Source of the DNA: WHSW01 sp963740055
GTDB taxonomy: Bacteria > Actinomycetota > Thermoleophilia > Solirubrobacterales > 70-9
Assembly: GCA_963740055.1 (NCBI GenBank)
Contig: CAVUCL010000005.1
Coordinates: forward strand, 496,001 to 560,000
Length of the DNA stretch: 64,000 nt
Direction of reading: 5' to 3'
Part shown: positions 19,593-27,290 of the stretch, piece after piece
How positions within the stretch are numbered: position 1 is the first letter of the stretch
How the letters are laid out: every line of letters begins with the position of its first letter
The notes under the pieces: model-generated
What the model saw: only the letters and a program-made list of their open reading frames with translations
Databases searched by the model: none
Told to the model about the DNA's origin: nothing
Position numbers and translations under genes: made by a program

Positions 19593-20576
19593 GTGCGCGG
19601 ACCCGCCACACGCACCACGACGCTGCTCGCAGCGCTCGCGACTGCCCTCCTGATCGCCGGTTGCGGCGGCGGCGACTCGGAGAGCGACGAGCCGACCCCG
19701 GCACCGTCCGCGGCCGGCTTTCCGAATCCCGACGGCGGCACGATCGAGGACCTGGTCTCGAAGTCCGCCCCCGGCGACGACATCGTCGTCCTCCCCGCCG
19801 GGCAGGTGTTCGCCGAGGGACGCAACCGCTTCGGCTTCGGCGTCTTCACCGTCGACAACGAGCAGATCACCGACGCGCGGGTCGCCGTCTACGCGGCCCA
19901 GGGGCCCAGCGGCGAGGTCCACGGCCCGTTCCCGGCCCGGGTCGAGAGCCTCGAGACCGAGCCCGCGTTCACGGCCGAGAACACCGCCGCGGACCCCGAC
20001 GCGGCCAAGGTCGTCTACGTCACCGACCTCCAGTTCGACGAGCCCGGCGAGTGGCGGATGGTCGCGATGGTCGACCAGGACGGCGAGATGGCCGCCGCGC
20101 GCATGCCCTCGATCACGGTCGAGCGCGACGACCCGGTCCCGGCGCCGGGCGAGAAGGCGCCCAGCGTGCACACCCCGACCGCCGACGAGGTCGCCGACAT
20201 CCAGGAGATCGACACCCGCGTGCCGCCCGGCACGATGCACGAGGACGACCTCGCCGACGTGCTCGGCAAGGAGCCGGTCGTGCTCCTGTTCGCGACCCCC
20301 GCGCTCTGCCAGAGCCGCGTCTGCGGCCCGGTCGTCGACGTCGCCGAGCAGGTCAAGCGCGACCGCGGCGACGACGCCGCGTTCATCCACATGGAGATCT
20401 TCGAGGACAACCTCGCCAACAAGGGCGTCCGCGAGCAGGTCAGCGCCTACGAGCTGCCGACCGAGCCCTGGCTGTTCGTGATCGATTGCGACGGCAAGAT
20501 CGACAGCCGGATCGAGGGCGCGTTCAGCGTCGGCGAGCTCGACGCCGCCGTCGACCGGGTCGCCGGAAGCTGCTGA
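19593..20576 (+). CDS. Lipoprotein with C-terminal thioredoxin-like domain
   Basis: A 327-residue exported lipoprotein. The N-terminus has basic residues, a hydrophobic stretch and lipobox LIAGC (Cys about residue 24), followed by a Gly/Ser/Pro-rich linker. The middle is a beta-rich domain (FGFGVFTVDNEQITDARVAVY). The C-terminus looks like a thioredoxin fold, with LLFATPALCQSRVCGPVVD; the two Cys are spaced C-x4-C, not the classical C-x2-C, so redox activity is uncertain. The ending ELPTEPWLFVIDCDGKI fits the cis-Pro strand. It could serve in extracytoplasmic protein or metal handling. Confidence 0.8.
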   Translation: MRGPATRTTTLLAALATALLIAGCGGGDSESDEPTPAPSAAGFPNPDGGTIEDLVSKSAPGDDIVVLPAGQVFAEGRNRFGFGVFTVDNEQITDARVAVYAAQGPSGEVHGPFPARVESLETEPAFTAENTAADPDAAKVVYVTDLQFDEPGEWRMVAMVDQDGEMAAARMPSITVERDDPVPAPGEKAPSVHTPTADEVADIQEIDTRVPPGTMHEDDLADVLGKEPVVLLFATPALCQSRVCGPVVDVAEQVKRDRGDDAAFIHMEIFEDNLANKGVREQVSAYELPTEPWLFVIDCDGKIDSRIEGAFSVGELDAAVDRVAGSC

Positions 20577-20582
20577 CCGGCG

Positions 20583-20979
20583 CTACTCGCTGACCCCCGC
20601 GGCCGCGAGCGCCGCCTGGCGGTCGCCGTAGCCCTCGCCGCGGACGAGGACGCCGTCGCGCACCGTCCACAGGTGGGCGATCCGGATGTCGAACCCGGCG
20701 CCGCTGGCCTGACCGCTGCCGGTGACGTGGAGGAAGGCGAGCACCCGGTCGCCGAGGTCCCAGACCCGCTCCACCTCGGTGCGGATCTCGCCGAACATCT
20801 CCGCCCGGTCGGAGAAGAACCGGACCACGTTCTCGATCCCACGCACCGGACCCTCGCCGACCCTGGGGTCGGGGACCCAGACCGCTTCGGGAGCCGCGAG
20901 CTCCCGAATCGTCTCGACATCGCTGTCGTCCATCGCCGTCGTAGATGCGCCGCACCAGGTCGAGGTTCCCCTCCTCCAT
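20583..20979 (-). CDS. SnoaL-like (NTF2-fold) protein, one extra base
   Basis: A small NTF2-like protein of about 131 residues. MEEGNLDLVRRIYD starts at 20979, then one extra base near 20937 shifts the frame; removing it joins MDDSDVETIRELAAPEAVWV. The rest (VGEGPVRGIENVVRFFSDRAEMF, LAFLHVTGSGQASG, AHLWTVRDGVLVRGEGY) is a typical SnoaL fold that binds small hydrophobic ligands. A GATACT hexamer lies 7 nt upstream of the ATG. Without the repair only a 116-residue form starting at 20933 is readable. It shares the family with the gene at 55347. Confidence 0.78.
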
Positions 20980-20986
20980 CGGCGCC

Positions 20987-20992
20987 AGTATC
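20987..20992 (-). promoter_or_regulatory. -10-like hexamer for SnoaL-like gene
   Basis: GATACT on the minus strand, 7 nt before the ATG at 20979. The same hexamer with 6-9 nt spacing precedes three other genes here (21162, 23224, 55733). Confidence 0.5.
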
Positions 20993-21027
20993 GCGCGCGC
21001 CGGACCGGGAGCGATAATCGCTCGCCC

Positions 21028-21101
21028 GGGCCGGTAGCTCAGTTGGTCAGAGCAGCGGACTCATAATCCGTAGGGCGGAGGTTCGAATCCTCCCCGGCCC
21101 A
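21028..21101 (+). tRNA. tRNA-Met/Ile2 (CAT)
   Basis: A 74-nt cloverleaf. Acceptor GGGCCGG pairs with CCGGCCC, discriminator A. Anticodon stem GCGGA/TCCGT with loop CTCATAA and anticodon CAT. T arm GGAGG-TTCGAAT-CCTCC. A perfectly paired first acceptor base pair argues for elongator Met or lysidine-modified Ile over initiator. A GATAAT hexamer at 21013-21018 may be its -10. Its 3' half is duplicated at 21413. Confidence 0.94.
21060..21101 (+). repeat. Direct repeat copy 1 (tRNA 3' half, att-like)
   Basis: Runs from the anticodon loop to the tRNA 3' end. It matches the copy at 21413-21454 at 40 of 42 positions. Confidence 0.9.
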
Positions 21102-21148
21102 CATCGAGGGGGGCAGGCTGTTGGGCTCAAGGCCCTGAGGGAGCGGCC

Positions 21149-21154
21149 GATACT
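21149..21154 (+). promoter_or_regulatory. -10-like hexamer inside the mini-island
   Basis: GATACT ends 7 nt before ATG 21162, the leaderless spacing used by the host genes around it. Confidence 0.45.
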
Positions 21155-21161
21155 CCCCGTG

Positions 21162-21419
21162 ATGCGCCTGTCGAGGCTGAGTGCGGTCGCTGGAGTCGTG
21201 TCGCTGGCGTTGGGTCTAGGCGGCCTCGCCGTGGCGAGCGCCTGGTACAACGACGATGCGTGCACCATCGAGCAATACCAGTGCACGCTGGGAACGATCG
21301 GATTCTCCGGGGCGTTTCTGCTGATCCCCCTTGGCGCTCTGCTGCTTGTCCTCGCTGGCCTCGTGACGGTGATCCGAGCACGGCGAACCCGAGCAGCGCA
21401 CGATGAGCTCAGCTCATAA
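21162..21419 (+). CDS. Small two-helix membrane protein in the mini-island
   Basis: An 85-residue protein of unknown function. Two hydrophobic helices (about residues 5-27, VAGVVSLALGLGGLAVASAW, and about 46-70, GFSGAFLLIPLGALLLVLAGLV) flank an acidic loop with two Cys (DDACTIEQYQC) that would face outward and could form a disulfide. A basic tail RARRTRAAHDELSS follows. The stop codon TAA lies inside the downstream tRNA-derived repeat, so the gene end was created by or adapted to the junction. It has a GATACT hexamer for leaderless expression. Third-position GC is lower than in neighbours. Confidence 0.6.
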   Translation: MRLSRLSAVAGVVSLALGLGGLAVASAWYNDDACTIEQYQCTLGTIGFSGAFLLIPLGALLLVLAGLVTVIRARRTRAAHDELSS

Positions 21420-21454
21420 TCCGCAGGACGGAGGTTCGAATCCTCCCCGGCCCA
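21413..21454 (+). repeat. Direct repeat copy 2 (tRNA 3' half, att-like)
   Basis: Second copy of the tRNA anticodon-loop-to-3'-end segment, with two substitutions relative to copy 1. It lacks any 5' tRNA half, so it is not a functional tRNA gene. Confidence 0.9.
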
Positions 21455-21476
21455 TCAGGCGGCGAGGAAAGCGTGC

Positions 21477-21875
21477 GTGCGCGCCGAACACTCAGCCGTG
21501 ATCCCGCTTCTGCTCGCGTTCCGGGGACTCGCACGGGCGATGCGCGCCGTCTGGCGCGATCCCGAGACCAAGGCGCTGCCGCTGGTCGCCGGCGTCCTGG
21601 TCCTCTCGGGCACGCTCTTCTACTGGCGGTTCGAGGACTGGACGATCATCGAGGCGTTCTACTTCTGCATCGTCACGGTGACGACCGTCGGCTTCGGCGA
21701 CCTCTCGCCGACGACCGCCGGGACGCAGATCTTCACCGTCATCTACATCCTCACCGGGTTCGGCATCCTCGTCGCCCTGCTGACCTCGGTCGCCCAGCAG
21801 TATCTGAGGCTGAAGAGCGAAGCCCCGCGACCCCGCGAGCGTCTACAAGCTCGTCGCGGCCGCCCTGCGGCCTGA
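21477..21875 (+). CDS. Two-helix potassium channel
   Basis: A 132-residue KcsA-like ion channel subunit expected to form tetramers. Helix one LVAGVLVLSGTLFYWRF, the pore helix IIEAFYFCIVTVTTVG, selectivity filter TTVGFGD and helix two IFTVIYILTGFGILVALLT are in the normal order. The C-terminal tail is short and basic and carries no RCK domain. GTG 21477 is the earliest plausible start; a GTG at 21498 would only trim the N-terminus. The gene lies immediately after the mini-island, 22 bp from the second repeat. Confidence 0.88.
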   Translation: MRAEHSAVIPLLLAFRGLARAMRAVWRDPETKALPLVAGVLVLSGTLFYWRFEDWTIIEAFYFCIVTVTTVGFGDLSPTTAGTQIFTVIYILTGFGILVALLTSVAQQYLRLKSEAPRPRERLQARRGRPAA

Positions 21876-21910
21876 GTCACACGCGAGGAACGCATAGCTC
21901 GACCGGCTCG

Positions 21911-22098
21911 GGGTAACCTCGCGCTCGAGGCCCGCTGGGCTCCAGCAGCTTTCATCCCGCCGCGGGGGGCGGGGTTCCTGCTCGGAGCTAGACGACCAAC
22001 CGCTGTGCGGGGAGGCGTCCGGCGGGCCTCACGTATTCGCTGACGAGGCGCGGCCTCGAGTCGGTCGAAGGTCGATTCGCGACCCCGTCGCTGGGTAA
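21911..22098 (+). promoter_or_regulatory. Region with two GGGTAA motifs before DUF892 gene
   Basis: GGGTAA occurs at 21911-21916 and 22093-22098 upstream of the DUF892 gene. GGGTA-type -10 boxes are used by stress sigma factors of the SigB type in actinobacteria. No matching -35 (GTT-like) at the right distance is obvious, so this is only a suggestion. Nothing else is visible in the 253-bp gap. Confidence 0.3.
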
Positions 22099-22128
22099 AC
22101 CGAACCCGACACGAAAGGATGACCCACA

Positions 22129-22689
22129 TTGGCTGAACCGATCAAACAGAGCAAGCTGGTCCAGTACCTGAGCGAGGCCTACGCGAAGGAGCGCGAGCTC
22201 GAGACCGCGCTCGAAGCGCACATAGCGATGACGACGCGAAAGCCGTATGAGAAGCGGCTCAAAGAACATCTCAAGGAGACCAAGGCGCACGCGCGCGCGA
22301 TCGAGCGCCGGATCAAGAAGGTCGGCGGCGGCGGCCCGCAGCTCGCCGACAAGGTCGCCGGCCAGGCGCTGGGGAAGGCGAAGTCGCTTGCGAAGGGCCC
22401 GCTGCACATGGCCAGGGGGACCGGTGATGCGGAGAAGATGCTCAAGAACGCGAAGACCGAGTACTTCAACGAGCACGAGGAGATCGCCACCTACACGGCG
22501 ATCGAGACCCTCGCCGAAGCGGTCGGTGACGACGAGACGGCAAAGCTGGCTCGATCGATTCGCCGCGACGAGGAACGGATGGCGAACTATCTGGCGAAGC
22601 AGATCCCGGTGCTGACCAAGGCCGTGGTCTCCGAGGAAGTGCCCAGATCCGAGCGGCGGACGCGGCGGAGGGCGAGCAAGCGTCGATGA
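22129..22689 (+). CDS. DUF892 (YciE/YciF-like) ferritin-like protein
   Basis: A 186-residue mostly helical protein of the DUF892 family, related to E. coli YciE/YciF and to ferritin-like four-helix bundles; members are usually stress induced. Key helices include LVQYLSEAYAKERELETALEAHI and EYFNEHEEIATYTAIETLAEAVGDDE, with spaced Glu and His that could bind metal. The C-terminus is a basic tail (RSERRTRRRASKRR) that might bind DNA. The start is TTG 22129, supported by an AAAGGA ribosome site about 9 nt upstream; the ATG at 22119 is out of frame. Confidence 0.8.
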   Translation: MAEPIKQSKLVQYLSEAYAKERELETALEAHIAMTTRKPYEKRLKEHLKETKAHARAIERRIKKVGGGGPQLADKVAGQALGKAKSLAKGPLHMARGTGDAEKMLKNAKTEYFNEHEEIATYTAIETLAEAVGDDETAKLARSIRRDEERMANYLAKQIPVLTKAVVSEEVPRSERRTRRRASKRR

Positions 22690-22752
22690 AGGTGCGGCGA
22701 GGGGGCCTCTCCGACGGCTCACCGTCGCGAGCCGGAACTGACGCGGTGGCGC

Positions 22753-23224
22753 TCAGAGCTCGCGTTCGTAGAACAGCATCGCAGGGCCCGTCGGGCTCGC
22801 CCTCGCGGTTGGTGAAGCCCGACGACTCATACAGCGCCCGCGCCGCCCGGTCGTCGACGCTGGTGCCGAGCTCGATCCGCACCGCTCCGCGTTCGCGCGC
22901 GAGCGCCATCGTCGCCCCGAGCAGCTCCCTGCCGAAGCCCTCGCCGCGGCGGTCCGGAGCGACGTAGAGCTCCTCCAGGTAAGCGTCGAGGCCTTCGCTC
23001 CAGAGCGCCGGGCGCAGGCGCAGCACCGCGATCCCGAGTGGCGGCTCGCCGGCGAGGAGCACCGCGAGCTGGCCTTGCCGCAGGAGCTCGCGAAACCGCG
23101 CGGCGAGGAACTCCACGCCCGGGGTCGGATCGCCGAACTCGGTGTTGAAGTCGTCGAGCAGGCGGGCGACGAGCGCCGCGTCCTCGTCGGCGGCCTGACG
23201 GACTCTGGTCGGGTCGGCCGCCAT
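22753..23224 (-). CDS. GNAT-family acetyltransferase, one extra base near the end
   Basis: A GNAT enzyme of about 156 residues. Acetyl-CoA motif A is DRRGEGFGRELLGATMALA, preceded by LEELYVAP; the end ALYESSGFTNREGEPDGP is typical. One extra base at about 22783 diverts the tail; removing it gives AMLFYEREL and a stop at 22753-22755. Unrepaired, the frame runs on through the neighbouring gene with no family resemblance. ATG 23224 is preceded by GATACT at 6 nt. Substrate unknown. Confidence 0.8.
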
Positions 23225-23230
23225 CGCCGC

Positions 23231-23236
23231 AGTATC
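23231..23236 (-). promoter_or_regulatory. -10-like hexamer for GNAT gene
   Basis: GATACT on the minus strand, 6 nt before the ATG at 23224. Confidence 0.45.
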
Positions 23237-23259
23237 GCGCCGCGTGGGCGCGGGCGCGG

Positions 23260-23607
23260 TCAGTCGGATCTTGTGGCGGCGTCGATCGCCTCTTCGAGCG
23301 TCTCGACGATCGGCAGGCTCTCGCCGATCCCGGCGAGATCGAGGATGCGGCGGGCGGGGGAGTCCGCCGGGGCGACGATCGCCGCGTTCGCCTGTCCGTT
23401 CTGAAGCTGGCGGGTCGCGCCGACGATCGCGCTGAGCGCGGTCGAGTCGAGGAAGTCGCAGGCGGTCAGGTCGATCACCAGCGCCCGGTCGCGATCGGCA
23501 GCGGCGACCTCGAGCTCGCGCTTGGCCGCGTAGACGGTCTCGAGATCGAACTCCCCGGCGATCCCGACCACCTGAACGTCCGGCCGAGCGTCGGTATGTA
23601 CCTGCAA
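23260..23607 (-). CDS. STAS-domain anti-anti-sigma factor
   Basis: A 115-residue SpoIIAA/RsbV-like protein that would bind an anti-sigma kinase when unphosphorylated. The conserved core is ALVIDLTACDFLDSTALSAI, where the Ser of DSTALS is the expected phosphorylation site. No kinase or sigma factor is adjacent. It lies behind a GNAT gene, and a GA-rich AAAGGGGGTG ribosome site precedes the start. It may belong to the same stress control as the DUF892 gene about 0.6 kb away. Confidence 0.88.
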   Translation of the reverse strand: MQVHTDARPDVQVVGIAGEFDLETVYAAKRELEVAAADRDRALVIDLTACDFLDSTALSAIVGATRQLQNGQANAAIVAPADSPARRILDLAGIGESLPIVETLEEAIDAATRSD

Positions 23608-23684
23608 GCGGCTGACGGCGCACCCCCTTTCATCCGTGATCGGGCCGAAATCCCCCGCTAATCAATCACAGCCCTCCGAGGCGG

Positions 23685-24719
23685 TCAAGCGCCGGGGTCG
23701 AGACGCTCGGCGAGCCAGGCGACCAGCGGCGCGTAGCGGGGGGTGAGCCCGCCGTGCTTGCCCTCGAAGAGCTCGAACCGATGCTCGATCCCCGCCTGCT
23801 CGAGCCGGCGGTGCAGCATCGCCGTCCCGGCGTGCAGGCGCCACTCGTCCTGGAGCCCGCACTCGAGCGAGATCGCGCGCAGCGAGCGCAGCGTCTCCAG
23901 GTGGTCGCCGATCATCCGCACCGGGTCCCAGGCGAGCCAGCGCTCCCACACGTCCTCGCGCACCGAGCCGTCCTCGATCGCGAACGGCAGCTCGGGCTCG
24001 CCGTCGGGTCCGGGCGAGTAGCAGGCGGCCATCGCGATCGAGTTCACGGTCGCGAACGTCGCCGGCGAGGGGGAGGGGTCGTCGATCGCCTGCGCCCAGA
24101 AGTCCTCGATCGAGAACTCGTGCTCACGCAGCTTCGCCCAGGCGACGGGGAAGTCCGGCAGGTAGGCGTACTCGAACGCCGCGTCGCCGCTGACGTCGCC
24201 GAGCCCGCCCCAGACGTCCGGGCGCAGCATCGCCAGCACCAACGAGCCGTAACCGCCCGACGACTTGCCCTGCACCGCGCGTGCGCCGGGCTCGGCGACC
24301 GTGTTGAAGCGCCCGTCGACGAACGGGACCAGCTCGTCGCAGAGATAGGTCATGTAGTTCCCGGTCCCGGCGGAGTCGATGAACTGGGAGCCGCCGTAGG
24401 CGGTCCAGCAGTCGGGCATCGGCATCACCAGCGGCCGGCACTCGCCGGCGACGATCAGCCGGTCGAGGTCCTCAACGAAGGTGCTCGCATAGGGGCTGCG
24501 GTTGGTCCACATGTCGACCTGGCCGGTCATCCCCTGGATCGACCAGACCGCCGGGTAGGGGCCGTCGTCGGGCCAGCCGGGCGGGGTGTAGACGTAGAGC
24601 GGGCGCGAGGCCGGGTCGCCGAGCGGGTTGCCCGCCAGCGCCTCGCTCTCGAAGTCGAGCCGGTGCAGCTCGCCGGCGAGATCGCGACCCCAGGGATCGT
24701 GCTCGGGCGTGCGGATCAC
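23685..24719 (-). CDS. Esterase-family alpha/beta hydrolase
   Basis: A 344-residue alpha/beta hydrolase of the esterase D / putative esterase group. The nucleophile elbow is GKSSGGYGS; ahead of it are LYVYTPPGWPDDGPYPAVW and IVAGECRPLVMPMPDCW. The C-terminal His is probably in ELFEGKHGG. No signal peptide is visible with the chosen GTG 24719, which begins IRTPEHDPWGRDL; the frame is open far upstream but that part lies over another gene. It diverges from a secreted-protein gene 54 bp away. Confidence 0.85.
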   Translation of the reverse strand: MIRTPEHDPWGRDLAGELHRLDFESEALAGNPLGDPASRPLYVYTPPGWPDDGPYPAVWSIQGMTGQVDMWTNRSPYASTFVEDLDRLIVAGECRPLVMPMPDCWTAYGGSQFIDSAGTGNYMTYLCDELVPFVDGRFNTVAEPGARAVQGKSSGGYGSLVLAMLRPDVWGGLGDVSGDAAFEYAYLPDFPVAWAKLREHEFSIEDFWAQAIDDPSPSPATFATVNSIAMAACYSPGPDGEPELPFAIEDGSVREDVWERWLAWDPVRMIGDHLETLRSLRAISLECGLQDEWRLHAGTAMLHRRLEQAGIEHRFELFEGKHGGLTPRYAPLVAWLAERLDPGA

Positions 24720-24773
24720 GGCCCGATCCTTGCAGGAGCGCTCCACCGGCGCCGTTAGCGTGTTTGATCGACG

Positions 24774-25712
24774 ATGGGCCGCGCAGCGACCACGATCATC
24801 TCCGCGCTCGCGCTCGCCGTGCTGCTCGCGGCGCCCGCCGCCGCGAGGCCGTCGCCGCCGACCGCCGCCGAGATCGAGCGCGCGACCGAGCGCTTCCTCG
24901 AGCGCCATCCCGACCGTTCCCACCCGCCCCGGCCGCGAGCCGGGCCGGCGGTGACCGCCTCGCTCGCGATCGACCGGGTCGTTGCGCTCTACGGCGCGCC
25001 GCAGATGAGCAAGACGATCCTCGGGCTCAAGTCGCCCGACGGCGCCGCGCGCAAGCTCGAACGCCAGGCGCGCCCGTACGCGGAGCTCGGTGAGCGCCCG
25101 GTCGTCGGCGCATTCGACCTCGTGAGCGTGTTCGCGACCGCCGGCGGCGGCAGCGACGGCCTCTACCGGGCTCGTCAGGACCCCGGCGTGATCCAGATCT
25201 ACCTCGACCGGGCGCGGCTCTCCGGCGCGCGCCTGATCCTCGACATCCAGCCCGGGCGCTCGAGCTTCATCGACGAGCTCCGCGAGCTGCGGGAGTGGCT
25301 GCTGCAGCCCGACGTCGACGTCGCCCTCGACCCCGAGTGGAACGTCGGTCCGCGCGGGGTCCCCGGGCGCACCCAGGGCAAGGTCAGCGCCCGCAAGGTG
25401 AACGCGGTCACCCGCTACCTCGCCCGGCTGGTGCGCGAAAACGACCTGCCGCCGAAGCTGCTCCTGGTGCACCAGTTCCGCCAGGGCAGCATCCGCGGTC
25501 GCAACAAGATCCGCCAGCGCGACGGCGTGCAGACGATCCTCAACTTCGACGGGATCGGCTCCCCTGCCCCGAAGCAGGCCGGTTACGCGGCGCTTTCGGT
25601 GCCGCGCCTGTTCGACGGCTTCTCGCTCTTCTATCGCCGCGACACGCCGCTGATGCGCCCGCCGACCGTGCTCGGGCTCGAGCCCGAGCCCGAGTTCCTG
25701 CTCTACCAGTAG
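24774..25712 (+). CDS. Secreted protein of unknown function
   Basis: A 312-residue protein with a clear signal peptide (AATTIISALALAVLLAAPAAA, cleavage near residue 24). The mature part is alpha/beta and looks like a TIM-barrel-type domain: LILDIQPGRSSFIDELRELR, DVDVALDPEW, LLLVHQFRQGSI and TILNFDGIG repeat the strand-turn pattern, with Asp and Glu at strand ends as in glycoside hydrolases. I cannot assign activity. It has a TTTGAT hexamer 5 nt before the ATG and overlaps the next, convergent gene by 10 bp. Confidence 0.75.
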   Translation: MGRAATTIISALALAVLLAAPAAARPSPPTAAEIERATERFLERHPDRSHPPRPRAGPAVTASLAIDRVVALYGAPQMSKTILGLKSPDGAARKLERQARPYAELGERPVVGAFDLVSVFATAGGGSDGLYRARQDPGVIQIYLDRARLSGARLILDIQPGRSSFIDELRELREWLLQPDVDVALDPEWNVGPRGVPGRTQGKVSARKVNAVTRYLARLVRENDLPPKLLLVHQFRQGSIRGRNKIRQRDGVQTILNFDGIGSPAPKQAGYAALSVPRLFDGFSLFYRRDTPLMRPPTVLGLEPEPEFLLYQ

Positions 25713-26107
25713 CGACGCCGGCGCGGGCGCCGCGCGAGCCGCGCGAAGCCGGCCGCCATCGCCAGGTTCGCGACCCCGGCGAACCAGAGCCCGGCGCGGG
25801 CGCCCGGACGATTGAACGCCGCCGAGCGCGACCAGACGACGTCGGTCGCGAGCTCGGTCGCGCGCAGCCAGGCGAGCGCCCACCAGTCCTCGGGCGAGCC
25901 GCGGCGGGCGGCGACCGCGTGCCCGGCGGCGAAGGTGAGCCAGATCGGCCCGCAGCGGCGAAACAGCTCGCGCGCGTCGGGGGAGGGCTCGTCGTGGCCG
26001 AGCGCGCGCAGGGTCGCGTCGGGAGCGACCAGCGCCGCCGTTCCGAGCGCGAGGTCGAAACCGACCATGTTGCGGTTCGTCTGCTCGAGCAGCGCCTCGA
26101 GATCCAC
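25703..26107 (-). CDS. Small hypothetical membrane-associated protein
   Basis: A 134-residue protein with no recognised family. It has hydrophobic helices at about 15-33 (VGFDLALGTAALVAPDATL), 53-67 (PIWLTFAAGHAVAA) and 107-122 (LWFAGVANLAMAAGFA) and an Arg-rich C-terminal tail. The alternating helices and small-residue content suggest an integral membrane protein. It converges on the secreted-protein gene and diverges from the RpiR-type regulator. Confidence 0.6.
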   Translation of the reverse strand: MDLEALLEQTNRNMVGFDLALGTAALVAPDATLRALGHDEPSPDARELFRRCGPIWLTFAAGHAVAARRGSPEDWWALAWLRATELATDVVWSRSAAFNRPGARAGLWFAGVANLAMAAGFARLARRPRRRRYW

Positions 26108-26194
26108 CGGCGCGATCCAACCACAAGCCGGGCCGCGGCTGCATCACCGCCCGCCGGAAAAGGAAAACCGAACGCCGAAGCGAATCAACGGGCC

Positions 26195-27100
26195 GTGACC
26201 AAGACCGCGACCAAGACCCGCCCCGCCGCCCGCACCCGATCCTCGAGCAACGGCAGCAGCCGCCGCGCCCCCGTACGCCCGAACGGCAAGGCCCTCTCGA
26301 CTTACATCACCGAGCGCTTCGAGGAGTTCTCGCGCTCGCAGAAGGACGTCGCCCGCTACATCGTCGACCACCTCGACGAGGCCGCGTTCCAGACCGCCGA
26401 GGAGCTCGCACGGCGCGCCAACACCTCCTCCTCGACCGTGGTCCGCTTCTCGCAGGCGCTCGGCTTCGAGGGCTACCCGGAGCTCCAGCAGGCGGCGATC
26501 GAGGAGTACCGCAGCCGCCAGCCGGGCGAGGAGTCCGCGGCGCCGCTGTTCGACTTCGACCACTCCGAGTTCGAGGCCTCGCTCGCGGCCGACCACGCGA
26601 ACGTCGAGGAGACGGTCCGCAACCTGACCCGCGAGCAGGTCGAGGCCTGCGTGACCGCGCTCGGCGGCGCGAGCCGGGTGATGATCGTCGGACTCGACCA
26701 GCTCGCCTTCTTCGCCAGCTACCTGCGCCACCTGCTGGCGCTGCTGGACATCCGCGCCGAGGTGGTCGCGAGCCCGCGCCAGGACTCGATCACCCGGCTC
26801 TCGCGGGTCGACGAGGACGCGCTCGTGATCGCCTTCTCCGCCGGTCGCGCGCATCCGATCGTCGTCCGGGCGATGAAGCTCGCCAAGCACCGCGGCGCCT
26901 CGACGATGGCGATCACCGACGCGACCCTCTCCGACATCGGCGAGCACTCCGACCTCACCCTCTACTACTCCTCGAACGGCCCCTCGTTCACGCGCTCCAA
27001 CACCTCGCTGCTGGCGATCGTCCAGGCGCTGGCGCATGGCGTGTATGCGCGCGACAAGGGTGCCTACAAGGACCGGATCCGCGCCTTCAAGCTGAAGTAG
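26195..27100 (+). CDS. MurR/RpiR-family transcriptional regulator
   Basis: A 301-residue regulator with an N-terminal HTH_6 domain (FEEFSRSQKDVARYIVDHLDEAAFQTAEELARRANTSSSTVVRFSQALGFEGYPE region, about 45-110) and a C-terminal SIS sugar-phosphate-binding domain (SRVMIVGLDQLAFFASYL, VIAFSAGRAHPIVVRAMKLAK). The first ~35 residues are a Thr/Arg/Ser-rich tail with no domain. GTG 26195 is used; earlier codons only extend the disordered tail. RpiR regulators usually sense sugar phosphates; the immediate downstream target candidate is pdxS, 205 bp away. Confidence 0.86.
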   Translation: MTKTATKTRPAARTRSSSNGSSRRAPVRPNGKALSTYITERFEEFSRSQKDVARYIVDHLDEAAFQTAEELARRANTSSSTVVRFSQALGFEGYPELQQAAIEEYRSRQPGEESAAPLFDFDHSEFEASLAADHANVEETVRNLTREQVEACVTALGGASRVMIVGLDQLAFFASYLRHLLALLDIRAEVVASPRQDSITRLSRVDEDALVIAFSAGRAHPIVVRAMKLAKHRGASTMAITDATLSDIGEHSDLTLYYSSNGPSFTRSNTSLLAIVQALAHGVYARDKGAYKDRIRAFKLK

Positions 27101-27105
27101 CTCGG

Positions 27106-27124
27106 GGCTCCGGCGAACGGAGCT
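27106..27124 (+). terminator. Hairpin after the RpiR-type regulator
   Basis: GCTCCG-GCGAA-CGGAGC forms a compact stem-loop a few bases after the stop codon. There is no T run, so it may only stabilise the 3' end. Confidence 0.35.
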
Positions 27125-27148
27125 CCGGTTCACGGATCAGAGCTCTGG

Positions 27149-27223
27149 CGTGCGGGTCCTGTCACCACAGGGGACCCCCCGCTCGCGGGGCTCGCGGTCC
27201 CTCCCTGTGGTGCCACCCGCACG
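27149..27223 (+). repeat. 75-bp imperfect inverted repeat upstream of pdxS
   Basis: Outer arms CGTGCGGGT/ACCCGCACG (9 bp) and inner arms CACCACAGGG/CCCTGTGGTG (10 bp) are separated by small unequal loops, then GGAC/GTCC and an apical CCCC/GGGG hairpin. All helices nest around one axis. It could be a transcript end for the RpiR-type gene or a pdxS leader element. Confidence 0.6.
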
Positions 27224-27290
27224 AGCAACGCCTGCGTACGGGACTAGTTGTGGGACAGGGAATTGGACGTTCTGGGGTCCCTCGCCTCTC

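Larger units (their letters stand above)
21060..21454 (+). mobile_element. Mini-island between tRNA 3'-end repeats
   Basis: A 353-bp insertion bounded by two 42-bp copies of the tRNA 3' half. The layout is that of an element integrated by a tyrosine recombinase into a tRNA gene, but no integrase is inside. The interior is visibly less GC-rich than its flanks and holds one small membrane-protein gene. It may be the remnant of a larger island or a passively moved cassette; a local tRNA duplication is the alternative. Confidence 0.6.

Noticed and set aside
23685..26147. An 820-residue protein covering the esterase and everything upstream
   Set aside because: Only the part from 24719 downward shows the esterase fold; the rest lies over the secreted-protein gene and a separate membrane gene in other frames.
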